64,000 nucleotides of DNA, taken from assembly GCA_016720655.1 (NCBI GenBank), contig JADKKE010000003.1:62001-126000 (forward strand), given 5' to 3'. Below are positions 25,776-34,835 of the stretch, piece after piece (position 1 is the stretch's first letter; every line of letters starts with the position of its first letter). Below the pieces are notes generated by a model, which was not told the DNA's origin, made no database searches, and saw nothing but the letters and a program-made list of their open reading frames with translations. Source of the stretch: Bacteroidota bacterium. Lineage in GTDB: Bacteria; Bacteroidota; Bacteroidia; AKYH767-A; 2013-40CM-41-45. The translations under genes and the position numbers were made by a program.

Positions 25776-25811
25776 AAAAAAAGAGGCAAGTAATTTCTTG
25801 CCTCTTTTTTT
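25776..25811. terminator. Bidirectional terminator between purQ and the M4 protease gene
   Basis: GAGGCAAG (25783-25790) pairs with CTTGCCTC (25797-25804), flanked by A7 on the left and T7 on the right, so it works for both convergent transcripts. Confidence 0.95.
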
Positions 25812-25827
25812 ATGAAAGTTTGTTTTT

Positions 25828-28800
25828 TTATTGTTTCATCATCCGCATGATTCTTTCTGTTCCATTGGAAGATTGTAAATGAACCAAATAAATACCATCT
25901 GCAAAATCACTCATGTTCAGGTCGGCTTGGTTTTCTCCCGGTTGTGCTTTCATCTCGCGAATCATCAGCTGGCGACCTGTCAGGTCACTGACGCGAATGA
26001 CTACGTTCTCTGCTTTGTCAGTTGTAAATGTGCACGTAAATCTTCCCGCCGAAGGGTTTGGGAATAGGTTGAATTCTGCCGCACTTACTGTTCCTGCAAG
26101 TCTGCAATTAATCGAAACATTGAGTGATCTTGTGTTTGCATTTCCACAAGCGTTCGTAGCTGTAACACGAACATTTCCGGAAACACTTCCCCAGTTCACG
26201 GAAATCGTTCCGGAACCCTGACCACTTACAATCGAAGCACCGGTTGGAACAGTCCAGTTATAGGTAACACCACTTTGCGTTGCGCAACTGTATGTTATTC
26301 CTGTTTGACCGGTACATACTGAAGTAGTTCCATTGATAGCTGAAGGTGTAACCGGTTTTCCCGTAACTGTGAGACAACGTGCAATACTGCTTCCACAGGC
26401 ATTGTTGGCTGTTACACAAACGGAACCTGTAACAGGATTCCCATACCGGACCACAACAGCATTCGTTCCAGCACCGGAAATAATTGCTGCTCCCGGTGGA
26501 ACTGTCCATGTATATGACGTTGCTCCACTAACAGCTGCAATGGAATAGTTGACGGATGAAAGATTACATAGGTTGTTCGCTTGTCCTGTAATGCCTCCGG
26601 GAGTTGATGGTACTGATCGCAGCGTTGTCGATCTTGAATTGCTGGTCCCGCAGGAATTGCTTGCATTTACACTCAAAGTACCTGAGCTGAAAACTGCAGG
26701 GAGTGTAAATTGTATAATTCGGGTTCCTTGTCCACTCACTATTGACGAGCCTGCAGGGATGGTCCAATTGTAGCTTGTTGCATTGGTGACAGCTGCTACT
26801 GAATAGGTTTGTGTTGAACCTGCACAAGCACCGATGAGAATTCCGGAAATCGCACCGGGGGTTCCAGGAGAATTACGGGATACCACAGCAAGACAGGATG
26901 TATTACTGTTACCACATGCATTGGAAGCCCGTACACAGATATTTCCGGAAGAGGCTGCACCGCTGCTGAGGCTGAAAGTAATTGAAGTGCTTCCTTGTCC
27001 GGCGGTGATTGTGTATCCTGAAGGTGCCGTCCAGATGTAAGATGTTGCCCCACTCACTGCAACAATCGAAGCAGTATTTCCTGTAGTTGATCTGCAAAGA
27101 ATAGTTGATGCAGTAATTGCACCCGGTGTTGCAGGTGCGGACGTACAGCCACAAGATTGAACCGTGATGGTCGTACTTGCAGAGTTGCTGCATCCTCCAC
27201 TGCTATACGAATATGTGATTGTATAAGTACCGGCACCTGTTGCAGGATTAAACGAATTTCCAGTAACGCCAGTACCGCTGAAAGTTCCCCCTGCCGGAGT
27301 TCCACTCAGAGTGACAAGTCCGCCATTGTCACATACTGCAGCATAAGTACCTGCACTGACAGTTGGAGGAGTATTCACGCTGATGATAGTTGAAGCAGAA
27401 CTCACACATCCATTTGCATTCGTATAGGAATAATTGATTGTGTATGTACCTGCACCTACAGCAGGATTAAAAGAATTGCCGGTGACACCGGTACCAGTAA
27501 ACGTTCCACCTGTCGGTGATCCCGTTAATGCAACAGAAGCACTGTTTGTACAAACGGCATTGTATGTACCGGCATTTGCTGCGGGAGCACTGTAGACATC
27601 AATTGTTGTCGAAGCAGAACTGGAACAGGTACCATTGTTGTATGTATACGTAATGGTGTAAGTCCCTGCTCCTACTGAAGGATTGAAAGTTGACCCGCTA
27701 ACACCCGTTCCACTGAATGTTCCTCCGGCAGGTGTGCCACTCAAAGCGATCGTTCCACTGTTTGTACATGTTGGAGAATAACTTCCTGCATTCACAGTAG
27801 GGCCTGCATTTACAACGATTGTTGTGCTTGCTGAATTCGAACAACTTCCGTTAGAATAAACATAATTGATAGTGTACGTGCCGGCTCCAACAGCTGGATT
27901 GAATGAGTTGCCGGTAACACCAGTTCCACTGAATGTTCCACCTGCAGGAGTACCACTCAATGTAATTGCAGAACTGTTTGTACATAAGGCGGAGTAAGTT
28001 CCCGCATTTACACTTGGGATAGAAGAAACTGTGATGGAAGTTGATGCTGTGTTGGAACATGAATTCGCAGCGGTATAAGAATAATTTATTGTATACGTAC
28101 CTGCGCCTGTTGCCGGATTAAATGTTGAACCCGAAACACCGGTTCCACTGAATGTACCTCCTGCCGGTGATCCGGAGAGAGAAACAACAGGAGAATTTGT
28201 GCAAACTGTTGCGTACGTCCCTGCATTCACAGAGGGTGCAGCATTTACTGTGATCGATGTTGATGTGCTGTTTGAACAACTGTTTGCATTGGTGTAAGAA
28301 TATGCGATCGTATACGTTCCGGCACCGACAGAAGGAGTGAATGAATTTCCACTTACCCCTGTTCCTGAAAAAGTTCCACCGGAAGGAGTTCCTGCAAGTG
28401 TTACTGCGCCTGCATTTGAACAAACAGCAGGATATGTTCCGGCATTAACCGTCGGAACAGGATTCACAGTGATTAAAGTACTGGCAGAACCAGAACATCC
28501 GCCTGAAGAATAAGAATACAGAATGGAATACGTACCTGCTCCTATAGCCGGATTAAACGAATTCCCACTCACCCCTGTTCCACTAAACGTTCCTCCTGAT
28601 GGAGTGCCGGAAAGTGTGACCGATGATCCATTTGCGCAGACCGCTGCGTAAGTTCCTGCATTCACTGATGGAGCGGGATTGACAACGATCGTTGTTGAAT
28701 TACTTCCGGTACAACCACTGGAAATATCCGTGTAGCTGTAATTGATAGTATAGGTACCTGCGCCAACATTCGGGTTAAAAGTATTTCCGCTAACTCCTGT

Positions 28801-31554
28801 TCCGCTGAATGTTCCTCCTGCAGGTGTTCCTGCCAAAGCAACCGGGGAAGCACTTGCACACACAGCAGCATAAACGCCTGCACTTACAGTTAAGCCTCCT
28901 CCGATACTTACAGCAGTAGTTGGTGATGTAGCCGGACCACAATTTGGTGAAGGATTCGATGTTGCAGGAAATGTAATGCTCCAACTATTGATGGTTCCTA
29001 CGTCTACACCTGCACGATCATAAATACGAAGATTCCATGTTCCGTTCGGGTTCATGGTTCCGTTACCAAGTGATGCAAAACTTGTCTTTGTAGAGTTTGT
29101 ACATGAGCTGATCGTTGCAGCCCAGGGTTTGAAAGTTCCGGTGAACGGTGCAACACCAGTTGCGACAGTTGTTGAACCCGCATCCGAAAAAATTGTATTT
29201 GTAAAATTATCGCCGGCTCCACCTGCTCTGCTGCTGAGTCCGAGAACTTCACCGTTGGGTGCTTCAAGCATCAGATCAAGATCTCCGTCGTAGGTATGTG
29301 TTACATTAATTGAAATCGAAATACCTGCAGTGGGGAATGTCGTTGACATTCCGCTTACTGTTATTCCGCTTACTGCAGGAGCCGTGCATGTGTTATCGGG
29401 AATGGAAACGACATTGGCTGTGCTTGAAGTTTGCGGTGGTGTGGTAACAGCAGCGAGGGTAAATGTGTAGTTCCCATTTTGTGTTGCTGAATAGGTCGAT
29501 CCGGTCGCTCCTGAAATTGCCGAGCCATTGAGGTTCCACTGAATTCCATAACCGGAGGTGTTGTTGGCAGAAAGCAATACATTGCTGCAACCGGAAACTG
29601 AACCGGAAGGAGAGACTGTAGGTGTAAGCTGGATCACATTCACTGTAATCGCGTTGGATGTATATGTTGAAGATCCACAGCCGGAAGTGGTCACAGTATA
29701 TGTTCCTGCCTGATTCGCTGAATAGCTGCTGGATGTTGCACCATTAATTGGGGAACTATTTCTGTTCCATTGAAACGTAGAACCTGCCGAAGCACTTGCG
29801 TTCATTGTGAGTGTACTGCCATTGCAAATTGTAGTTGCACCTGCAGCGGTGACTGTTGCAGGTCCGCCGGTTCCTGCTGCTCCAATACCAACTGCATACC
29901 ATGCATTTGTTGTTGCAATCACTTCTGCAGAACAAGCACCGTACAAGTCTGTAGCTGCCTGGATGGAATAGGTTCGTGCGTCGGCATATTGAGATGTTGG
30001 AGTAAGGTAAACGGTAAGTGTCCGGAATGCAATCGCTGCAGCTTTAGAGATTCCGATGCCCGTTACAGAAAATGCATTACCAATATCATTCGATCCTGAA
30101 CCGCCATTTGAGAGGAGATAAAACCAATAATTTTGTACTCCACTGTTCGTGTGTACTCCACCATTGTCACCGGCACCTGTCGTCCAGTTTGTTCCAAGAT
30201 AAGTATCCGGTTGGCCATAGGAATTCGGATTGCTGTGTGAACGAAAAGCGGCTCCGATATCTTCTCCGATCAACCAATCTGCATGTGCAGGATCAGCATA
30301 CCATTCCACAGCGGTTCCGAAGCAATCGCTGAATGATTCATTCAAGGCGCCGGACTCATATGAATAATTAAGGTTTGCAGTGAAAGATGTGAGTCCGTGT
30401 GTGATTTCATGTCCGCCAATATCCAGCGAAGTTAGCGGAGTGTAAGTTGCATTTCCATCGCCATAGGTCATTCGCGAACCGTCCCAATATGCATTCACAT
30501 AATTTGTACTGTAGTGAATGTAGCTGAGCAATTTGAATCCTGCATTATTGATACTGTTGCGACCGTATGTTGAATAATAATAATCGTATGTCTTTTCTGT
30601 AGCAAGATGAGCATCGGTGGCATACTGATCTTTATTGGCATTCACATTGTTCCAGATATTATCTGCATCTGTGAAATCAATTGCTGCAGCGTAATTTGTT
30701 CCTCGCTGCATATCATACGTTTCCATTCCTTGTCCGGCTCCACGACCTGCTTCACGCAAACGATACGAACCACCGAAACTATCGGTGATGATTGTTTGTG
30801 TTCCTGCATAACCGGTCACTGCTGTTGCTGTTGTATTCACTTCCTGAATTCTGTCTTGCAGGTCGATTACATTACCGTTTACGGCATCAATAAAAACATA
30901 CGATCGGCTCATTGGTTCAGAGGCATAAATGTCGAAGCGGTATGCCAAATGATACACTGCATTTTTTGGATTCCGGGAATCGTAAGCATAGCACAATCTG
31001 CCTTTTGGAAAAAAACTTGCCGAAGGATCACTTTGTTCTTTTTTGAGCCAGGCTTCCTCTTCAGCAGATTGCCACTTGTATGTACGTGCACCGATTTTCG
31101 GAAGTGCAATCTGAAGGGCCTCGTTTTCTTGAAGTCCCGGAACCGCATCTGCTTTGAGTTGTGAAAAAATCATACCGTTTACAGAATGGATGGTACCCTT
31201 CCGGGTATGAACCAGCCACATTGTTCCTTCTACAGGAAATCCTTTGTAGTTCTGTTGGTAACGATAATGTGTATTTCCAAGCAGGTCTTCATCTTGTGAC
31301 AAAAGTTGCAAACTGAAGTCGGCATCCACTCCAAAATTCAGACGAAGCCACAATGTTGGATCGCCGAAAGATTGTTGAGCATCTTCACGAAAAGTGATAA
31401 AGGATGGAACAGAAGACTTTTCAGAAAGAATAACTTCCGAAGCACCTTTAACAAGTGCATCTGCTTGAGTTCCGGAAACCCGGGATTCGGCACGCATGCT
31501 TAGTCCTGACAGACCCATGAAAACCATGAGCACACCGGCATAGATTTTTTTCAT
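25828..31554 (-). CDS. Giant T9SS-secreted M4 (thermolysin-like) metalloprotease with P-domain and eight repeats
   Basis: The protein has 1908 residues. A signal peptide and FTP/PepSY-like propeptide (about 25-240) precede the M4 catalytic domain. Zinc motif HEITH lies at about 382-386, the third ligand in ESGALNES at about 400, and the catalytic His in DNGGVHTNSGVQN near 465. Two Ig/PKD-like modules come next, then a proprotein-convertase P-domain (HTYDGDLDLMLEAPNGEVLG, NGTWNLRIYDRAG). Eight repeats of about 73 residues follow (GTYAAVC...GGTFSGTGVSG...GAGTYTI.Y.Y), then five PKD-like CGN modules and a sorting domain (FPNPSAGRF to GIYLVHL). An extracellular protein-degrading enzyme tethered by a long stalk is the natural reading. 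Confidence 0.93.
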   Translation of the reverse strand: MKKIYAGVLMVFMGLSGLSMRAESRVSGTQADALVKGASEVILSEKSSVPSFITFREDAQQSFGDPTLWLRLNFGVDADFSLQLLSQDEDLLGNTHYRYQQNYKGFPVEGTMWLVHTRKGTIHSVNGMIFSQLKADAVPGLQENEALQIALPKIGARTYKWQSAEEEAWLKKEQSDPSASFFPKGRLCYAYDSRNPKNAVYHLAYRFDIYASEPMSRSYVFIDAVNGNVIDLQDRIQEVNTTATAVTGYAGTQTIITDSFGGSYRLREAGRGAGQGMETYDMQRGTNYAAAIDFTDADNIWNNVNANKDQYATDAHLATEKTYDYYYSTYGRNSINNAGFKLLSYIHYSTNYVNAYWDGSRMTYGDGNATYTPLTSLDIGGHEITHGLTSFTANLNYSYESGALNESFSDCFGTAVEWYADPAHADWLIGEDIGAAFRSHSNPNSYGQPDTYLGTNWTTGAGDNGGVHTNSGVQNYWFYLLSNGGSGSNDIGNAFSVTGIGISKAAAIAFRTLTVYLTPTSQYADARTYSIQAATDLYGACSAEVIATTNAWYAVGIGAAGTGGPATVTAAGATTICNGSTLTMNASASAGSTFQWNRNSSPINGATSSSYSANQAGTYTVTTSGCGSSTYTSNAITVNVIQLTPTVSPSGSVSGCSNVLLSANNTSGYGIQWNLNGSAISGATGSTYSATQNGNYTFTLAAVTTPPQTSSTANVVSIPDNTCTAPAVSGITVSGMSTTFPTAGISISINVTHTYDGDLDLMLEAPNGEVLGLSSRAGGAGDNFTNTIFSDAGSTTVATGVAPFTGTFKPWAATISSCTNSTKTSFASLGNGTMNPNGTWNLRIYDRAGVDVGTINSWSITFPATSNPSPNCGPATSPTTAVSIGGGLTVSAGVYAAVCASASPVALAGTPAGGTFSGTGVSGNTFNPNVGAGTYTINYSYTDISSGCTGSNSTTIVVNPAPSVNAGTYAAVCANGSSVTLSGTPSGGTFSGTGVSGNSFNPAIGAGTYSILYSYSSGGCSGSASTLITVNPVPTVNAGTYPAVCSNAGAVTLAGTPSGGTFSGTGVSGNSFTPSVGAGTYTIAYSYTNANSCSNSTSTSITVNAAPSVNAGTYATVCTNSPVVSLSGSPAGGTFSGTGVSGSTFNPATGAGTYTINYSYTAANSCSNTASTSITVSSIPSVNAGTYSALCTNSSAITLSGTPAGGTFSGTGVTGNSFNPAVGAGTYTINYVYSNGSCSNSASTTIVVNAGPTVNAGSYSPTCTNSGTIALSGTPAGGTFSGTGVSGSTFNPSVGAGTYTITYTYNNGTCSSSASTTIDVYSAPAANAGTYNAVCTNSASVALTGSPTGGTFTGTGVTGNSFNPAVGAGTYTINYSYTNANGCVSSASTIISVNTPPTVSAGTYAAVCDNGGLVTLSGTPAGGTFSGTGVTGNSFNPATGAGTYTITYSYSSGGCSNSASTTITVQSCGCTSAPATPGAITASTILCRSTTGNTASIVAVSGATSYIWTAPSGYTITAGQGSTSITFSLSSGAASSGNICVRASNACGNSNTSCLAVVSRNSPGTPGAISGILIGACAGSTQTYSVAAVTNATSYNWTIPAGSSIVSGQGTRIIQFTLPAVFSSGTLSVNASNSCGTSNSRSTTLRSVPSTPGGITGQANNLCNLSSVNYSIAAVSGATSYTWTVPPGAAIISGAGTNAVVVRYGNPVTGSVCVTANNACGSSIARCLTVTGKPVTPSAINGTTSVCTGQTGITYSCATQSGVTYNWTVPTGASIVSGQGSGTISVNWGSVSGNVRVTATNACGNANTRSLNVSINCRLAGTVSAAEFNLFPNPSAGRFTCTFTTDKAENVVIRVSDLTGRQLMIREMKAQPGENQADLNMSDFADGIYLVHLQSSNGTERIMRMMKQ
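27170..28880 (-). repeat. Eight tandem ~219-bp repeats within the M4 protease gene
   Basis: The segment encodes eight copies of a 73-residue beta repeat, each with VC.N, (S/T)GTPAGGTFSGTGV(S/T)G, FNPA.GAGTYTI and a Ser/Thr-rich close ending VNA. Neighbouring units differ by many silent and conservative changes, so the array is old, yet the conserved core is similar enough for slippage or collapse in short-read assembly. Confidence 0.85.
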
Positions 31555-31774
31555 AATGGATAGTGATAGTTAAATTGTAGTTGAGTAGGAAAGATAGGAA
31601 TTTTCAAGATTGATTTTAACAATCCCTGGGAATTGTGAGCGCAATAAACCTCGACTTTACTAAATTCATTTTCGCTCCAAATTAGTGGCTCATTTGAAAA
31701 ATATTGGAAGGTTGACAGGCTGGAATGCAGGGCCAATCAATGCTGCAGGGCAAGCTAAGGCAGGTGGAAAAAGC

Positions 31775-31806
31775 AAAAGCCTGAAGGAAATCTCCATCAG
31801 GCTTTT
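31775..31806 (-). terminator. Terminator of the 31.8-34.8 kb surface protein gene
   Basis: AAAAGCCTGA (31775-31784) pairs with TCAGGCTTTT (31797-31806). Read on the minus strand, it follows the gene's stop and ends in TTTTGCTTTTT. Confidence 0.88.
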
Positions 31807-31824
31807 ACTTTTTGTTCAGGAATA

Positions 31825-34758
31825 TTAGTTCTTCAGCACAAACTTCGAGATCATCCCTTCCATGCTTTCGATTCGCAGGAGGTATACTCCATCAGCATGT
31901 TCTGACAAATCGATGGTCTGGCTTGATCCGGGCAGGATCATTTCCATGCTCCCCATGGTGACGACCTGGCCGGTTGAATTGAAGACCTGGTATTTCACCG
32001 AAGAAAGTAAAGTAGAATAATTTATTGAAAACGTACCCGTTGTTGGATTGGGAAAAATTTCTGCAGAAGGATTTAAGTTTTGTTCGTTTATACCCACACT
32101 CACATCAACATAAATACAATCTGTCGCTGTACAATTTGTATTTGCAGTCACAGTTACACAATAATTTCCTGTAATGGATACAGTGATTGCTTGGGTTGTT
32201 GCACTCGTTGTCCAGGAATAGCCCACGAATCCCGGACCGGGATCGAGAACTGTTGAAGTAAGAACAAAAATGGAATCAGGGCCCAGGGAGATTGAAGGTA
32301 TTGCGTTGATGATGGCTTGTACAGGAACAAAATTGCTTGGACAGACACCATTGGTTGCCTGAGCATAATAGGTTGTTGTTGTTGTAATGAAGGGTGTCAT
32401 GAATGTGCTTCCTGTGCCCAATTGTGTACCTCCACTGGATGTAGGATACCAGATAATTGTTGCGGATGAAGATGCCCCGAGAGTAACAGACCCTGCACCG
32501 CAACGCGCCGCCGAACTAACCACCGGATCCGGCGTAGTGGTTCCAACTGTCGCAACAGCAGGAATGCGGTTACTTGGACATGTTCCATCGGTCGCTTCAG
32601 CATAATAAGTCGTCGTCGAAGAAATACTTGGAGTGGTAAATGTAAGTCCTGTACCAAGTGCTACTCCCCCGCTGGAAACATCGTACCAGTTTACAGTATT
32701 CGATGAAGTGGCACTCAGCTGAACAGTTCCTGTTCCACATCGTGAAGCCCCTGTTGTAACCGGATTTGCAGGCGCAGGTAGAATTGTTGCAGTTGCAGCA
32801 GCCCGGGTACTCGCACATGTTCCATTGTTCGCTTCTGCATAATACGTTGTGCTTGAAGAAATCGATGGAGTTGTAAATGAGACACCTGATCCAAGTGATG
32901 CCCCGCCTGTGGAAGCCGCATACCAGGAAATCGGATCAGCCGATGAAGCAGTAAGAATGACTGTGCCGGTTCCGCAACGTTGTGCTGAAGTTGTAGTTGG
33001 GACTGCAGGAACAGTCCCGATTGTCGCGGTGACTGCTACGCGGGAGCTTGGACATGTTCCGCCTGCCTGTGCATAGTATGTTGTTGTTGTGAAAAGACTC
33101 GGAGTCGTATATGAGGATCCTGTTGCAAGCAAAGTTCCTGCACTCGGAGCGTTGTACCAGAAAATACTATCCGGAGAAGTAGCAGAAAGGTTCACGGTTC
33201 CGGGTCCGCAACTCAAACCGTTTGTTACAGAAGGAGCAGAGGAAAATGGAATAATAGTTACAGAAGTAACAAGTGTATTGCTTGCTGGATATACATCGTT
33301 AGTCACATTTGCAGAGCAGGAAAAATTTAATGTTCCTCCTGCAAGAGTATTGATTGTTGTTGTAAAAGTAAGTGTATCGAAATCGTCGGGATGAATTGCA
33401 CCGAGATAAGTTTGATTCAGCGTTTGTGTTACAGCCCCGGTAATATTAATAGTGACAGGAATATTTGAAATCGTATCTCTTCCAAAATTTCGCACAGTCA
33501 CTTTCACTGTTTGCGTTGCATTTCCACACGAATTAATTGCAGGCGCTATGATTCCATAGATCGTTCCATAAGTAAGATAATTTCCGAGATTCCCGCTGCC
33601 GTTTAATTTCACGACGTAAGCATTTTCTCCGGCAAATCCGAAGCTGCTGCTATATCCTGCCATGATATAACCGCCATCGGAAGTTTGCATACCGCTATAG
33701 CCATGATCATGGTTTGTTCCACCGAGAGTTCTTGACCATGTTGAATCACCATTTGCATCTGTTTTCATCAGCCACATATTCGGCTCCAAAGGGCCCGAAC
33801 TTCTGCTTGTGCCACTTGCGATAAAACCTCCGTCTGTTGTGGCTTCAATTCTGTGAAAATCATCCTGGTCAGTTCCGCCATAAATTTTTGCCCAGATTTG
33901 TGTCCCTCCCGTATCTGTTTTAACGATATAACCATCATTGCCTCCTAATCCTGAAAGATCATCAGTTCCTCCACCTAGAATAAAGGTTCCATCTGAGTTC
34001 CGAACGATATGTTCAATGTTGTCAGTGCCTGCGGTTCCCCATCGGTTTGTCCAGAGTGCAGTACCGGCAGAATTGGTCCGCACGAGATAGAGATCCAAAC
34101 CGGTTCCTCCATTTGTGCTTTGGCCTCCGATAATAAATCCACCATCCGGAAGTTCCCGGATAGAATTTGCATCATCATAGCCGGAAGAACCATACCGTCT
34201 GGTCCACAATGTATCTCCCGCTGAATTGGTGCGAATGATAAATGCATCATAATATTGCGCAGGAGCGGAGGTGGTATAACCTGTAATTGCATACCCTCCA
34301 TCGGCAGTTTGAATAATCTCCTGTGCTCTGTCTTTGCCGATTCCTCCAAGTGTTTTGGTCCAAAGAACATTCCCGTTACCATCCATTTTGACCCAATACG
34401 AATCATCGGAACCGGCTCCATAGCTTGTGCTGTATCCACAAAATGCAAAGCCACCATCAGCGGTATTGATGACTTTATAGAAAAGATCTTTTCTACTGGA
34501 AGTACCATTTAGCGTTTTTGTCCAAAGTGTGTCTCCGCTGGTGTTCATCCGCACAACATACGCATCGGTGTCGTTGACAGTAGAATCTGCGGTATAGCCA
34601 GCAAGTATATAACCGCCCGCTGTAGCTTCAGCAACAGACCGGAAGACATCAGTATTTTTCTTGATAAAAATTTTCTCCCAGGAAGTCTGCGCAAACAGAT
34701 CCGAAGAAATAAGTAAAAAGAATGCGGCCAGGGGGGCGAGAAAAAATCTTTTATTCAT
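31825..34758 (-). CDS. T9SS surface protein with N-terminal beta-propeller-like repeats and four Ig-like (Ig_7) repeats
   Basis: The protein has 977 residues. A signal peptide (LAPLAAFFLLISSDLFAQ) is followed by seven or so repeats of about 55 residues with the pattern GGYI.AGYT...D.YVV..N..GDTLW....G, a propeller-like fold. A CARDB-like domain comes next, then four Ig-like CHU_C-associated repeats (RCGTGTV.L.ASS...WY...GG..LG.G..F.TP.I...TTYYA) and a T9SS sorting domain (IFPNPTTGTFSINY to GVYLLRI). It is a paralogue of the next gene upstream and lies in tandem with it, probably an adhesin or surface-layer protein. Each has its own terminator, so the two are separate transcripts. Confidence 0.87.
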   Translation of the reverse strand: MNKRFFLAPLAAFFLLISSDLFAQTSWEKIFIKKNTDVFRSVAEATAGGYILAGYTADSTVNDTDAYVVRMNTSGDTLWTKTLNGTSSRKDLFYKVINTADGGFAFCGYSTSYGAGSDDSYWVKMDGNGNVLWTKTLGGIGKDRAQEIIQTADGGYAITGYTTSAPAQYYDAFIIRTNSAGDTLWTRRYGSSGYDDANSIRELPDGGFIIGGQSTNGGTGLDLYLVRTNSAGTALWTNRWGTAGTDNIEHIVRNSDGTFILGGGTDDLSGLGGNDGYIVKTDTGGTQIWAKIYGGTDQDDFHRIEATTDGGFIASGTSRSSGPLEPNMWLMKTDANGDSTWSRTLGGTNHDHGYSGMQTSDGGYIMAGYSSSFGFAGENAYVVKLNGSGNLGNYLTYGTIYGIIAPAINSCGNATQTVKVTVRNFGRDTISNIPVTINITGAVTQTLNQTYLGAIHPDDFDTLTFTTTINTLAGGTLNFSCSANVTNDVYPASNTLVTSVTIIPFSSAPSVTNGLSCGPGTVNLSATSPDSIFWYNAPSAGTLLATGSSYTTPSLFTTTTYYAQAGGTCPSSRVAVTATIGTVPAVPTTTSAQRCGTGTVILTASSADPISWYAASTGGASLGSGVSFTTPSISSSTTYYAEANNGTCASTRAAATATILPAPANPVTTGASRCGTGTVQLSATSSNTVNWYDVSSGGVALGTGLTFTTPSISSTTTYYAEATDGTCPSNRIPAVATVGTTTPDPVVSSAARCGAGSVTLGASSSATIIWYPTSSGGTQLGTGSTFMTPFITTTTTYYAQATNGVCPSNFVPVQAIINAIPSISLGPDSIFVLTSTVLDPGPGFVGYSWTTSATTQAITVSITGNYCVTVTANTNCTATDCIYVDVSVGINEQNLNPSAEIFPNPTTGTFSINYSTLLSSVKYQVFNSTGQVVTMGSMEMILPGSSQTIDLSEHADGVYLLRIESMEGMISKFVLKN

Positions 34759-34787
34759 GAATGTTGGGGTTTTAATAAAATAAAATA

Positions 34788-34822
34788 AACCACTGAACCT
34801 GCGTTAAACAGGTTCAGTGGTT
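34788..34822 (-). terminator. Terminator of the 34.8-39.1 kb surface protein gene
   Basis: AACCACTGAACCTG (34788-34801) pairs perfectly with CAGGTTCAGTGGTT (34809-34822). On the minus strand it is followed by TTTATTTTATTTTATT, which is also the leader of the downstream paralogue. Confidence 0.92.
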
Positions 34823-34835
34823 TTGGAAATGATTT

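Noticed and set aside
25879..31164. Many open frames of 60-185 codons antisense to or overlapping the M4 protease gene
   Set aside because: They follow from the Ser/Thr/Gly-rich codon composition of the repeats; none has a promoter, signal peptide, family motif or conserved look.
31551..31736. 61-codon minus-strand frame upstream of the M4 protease gene
   Set aside because: It overlaps the protease start and translates to a sequence without structure; it is leader DNA.
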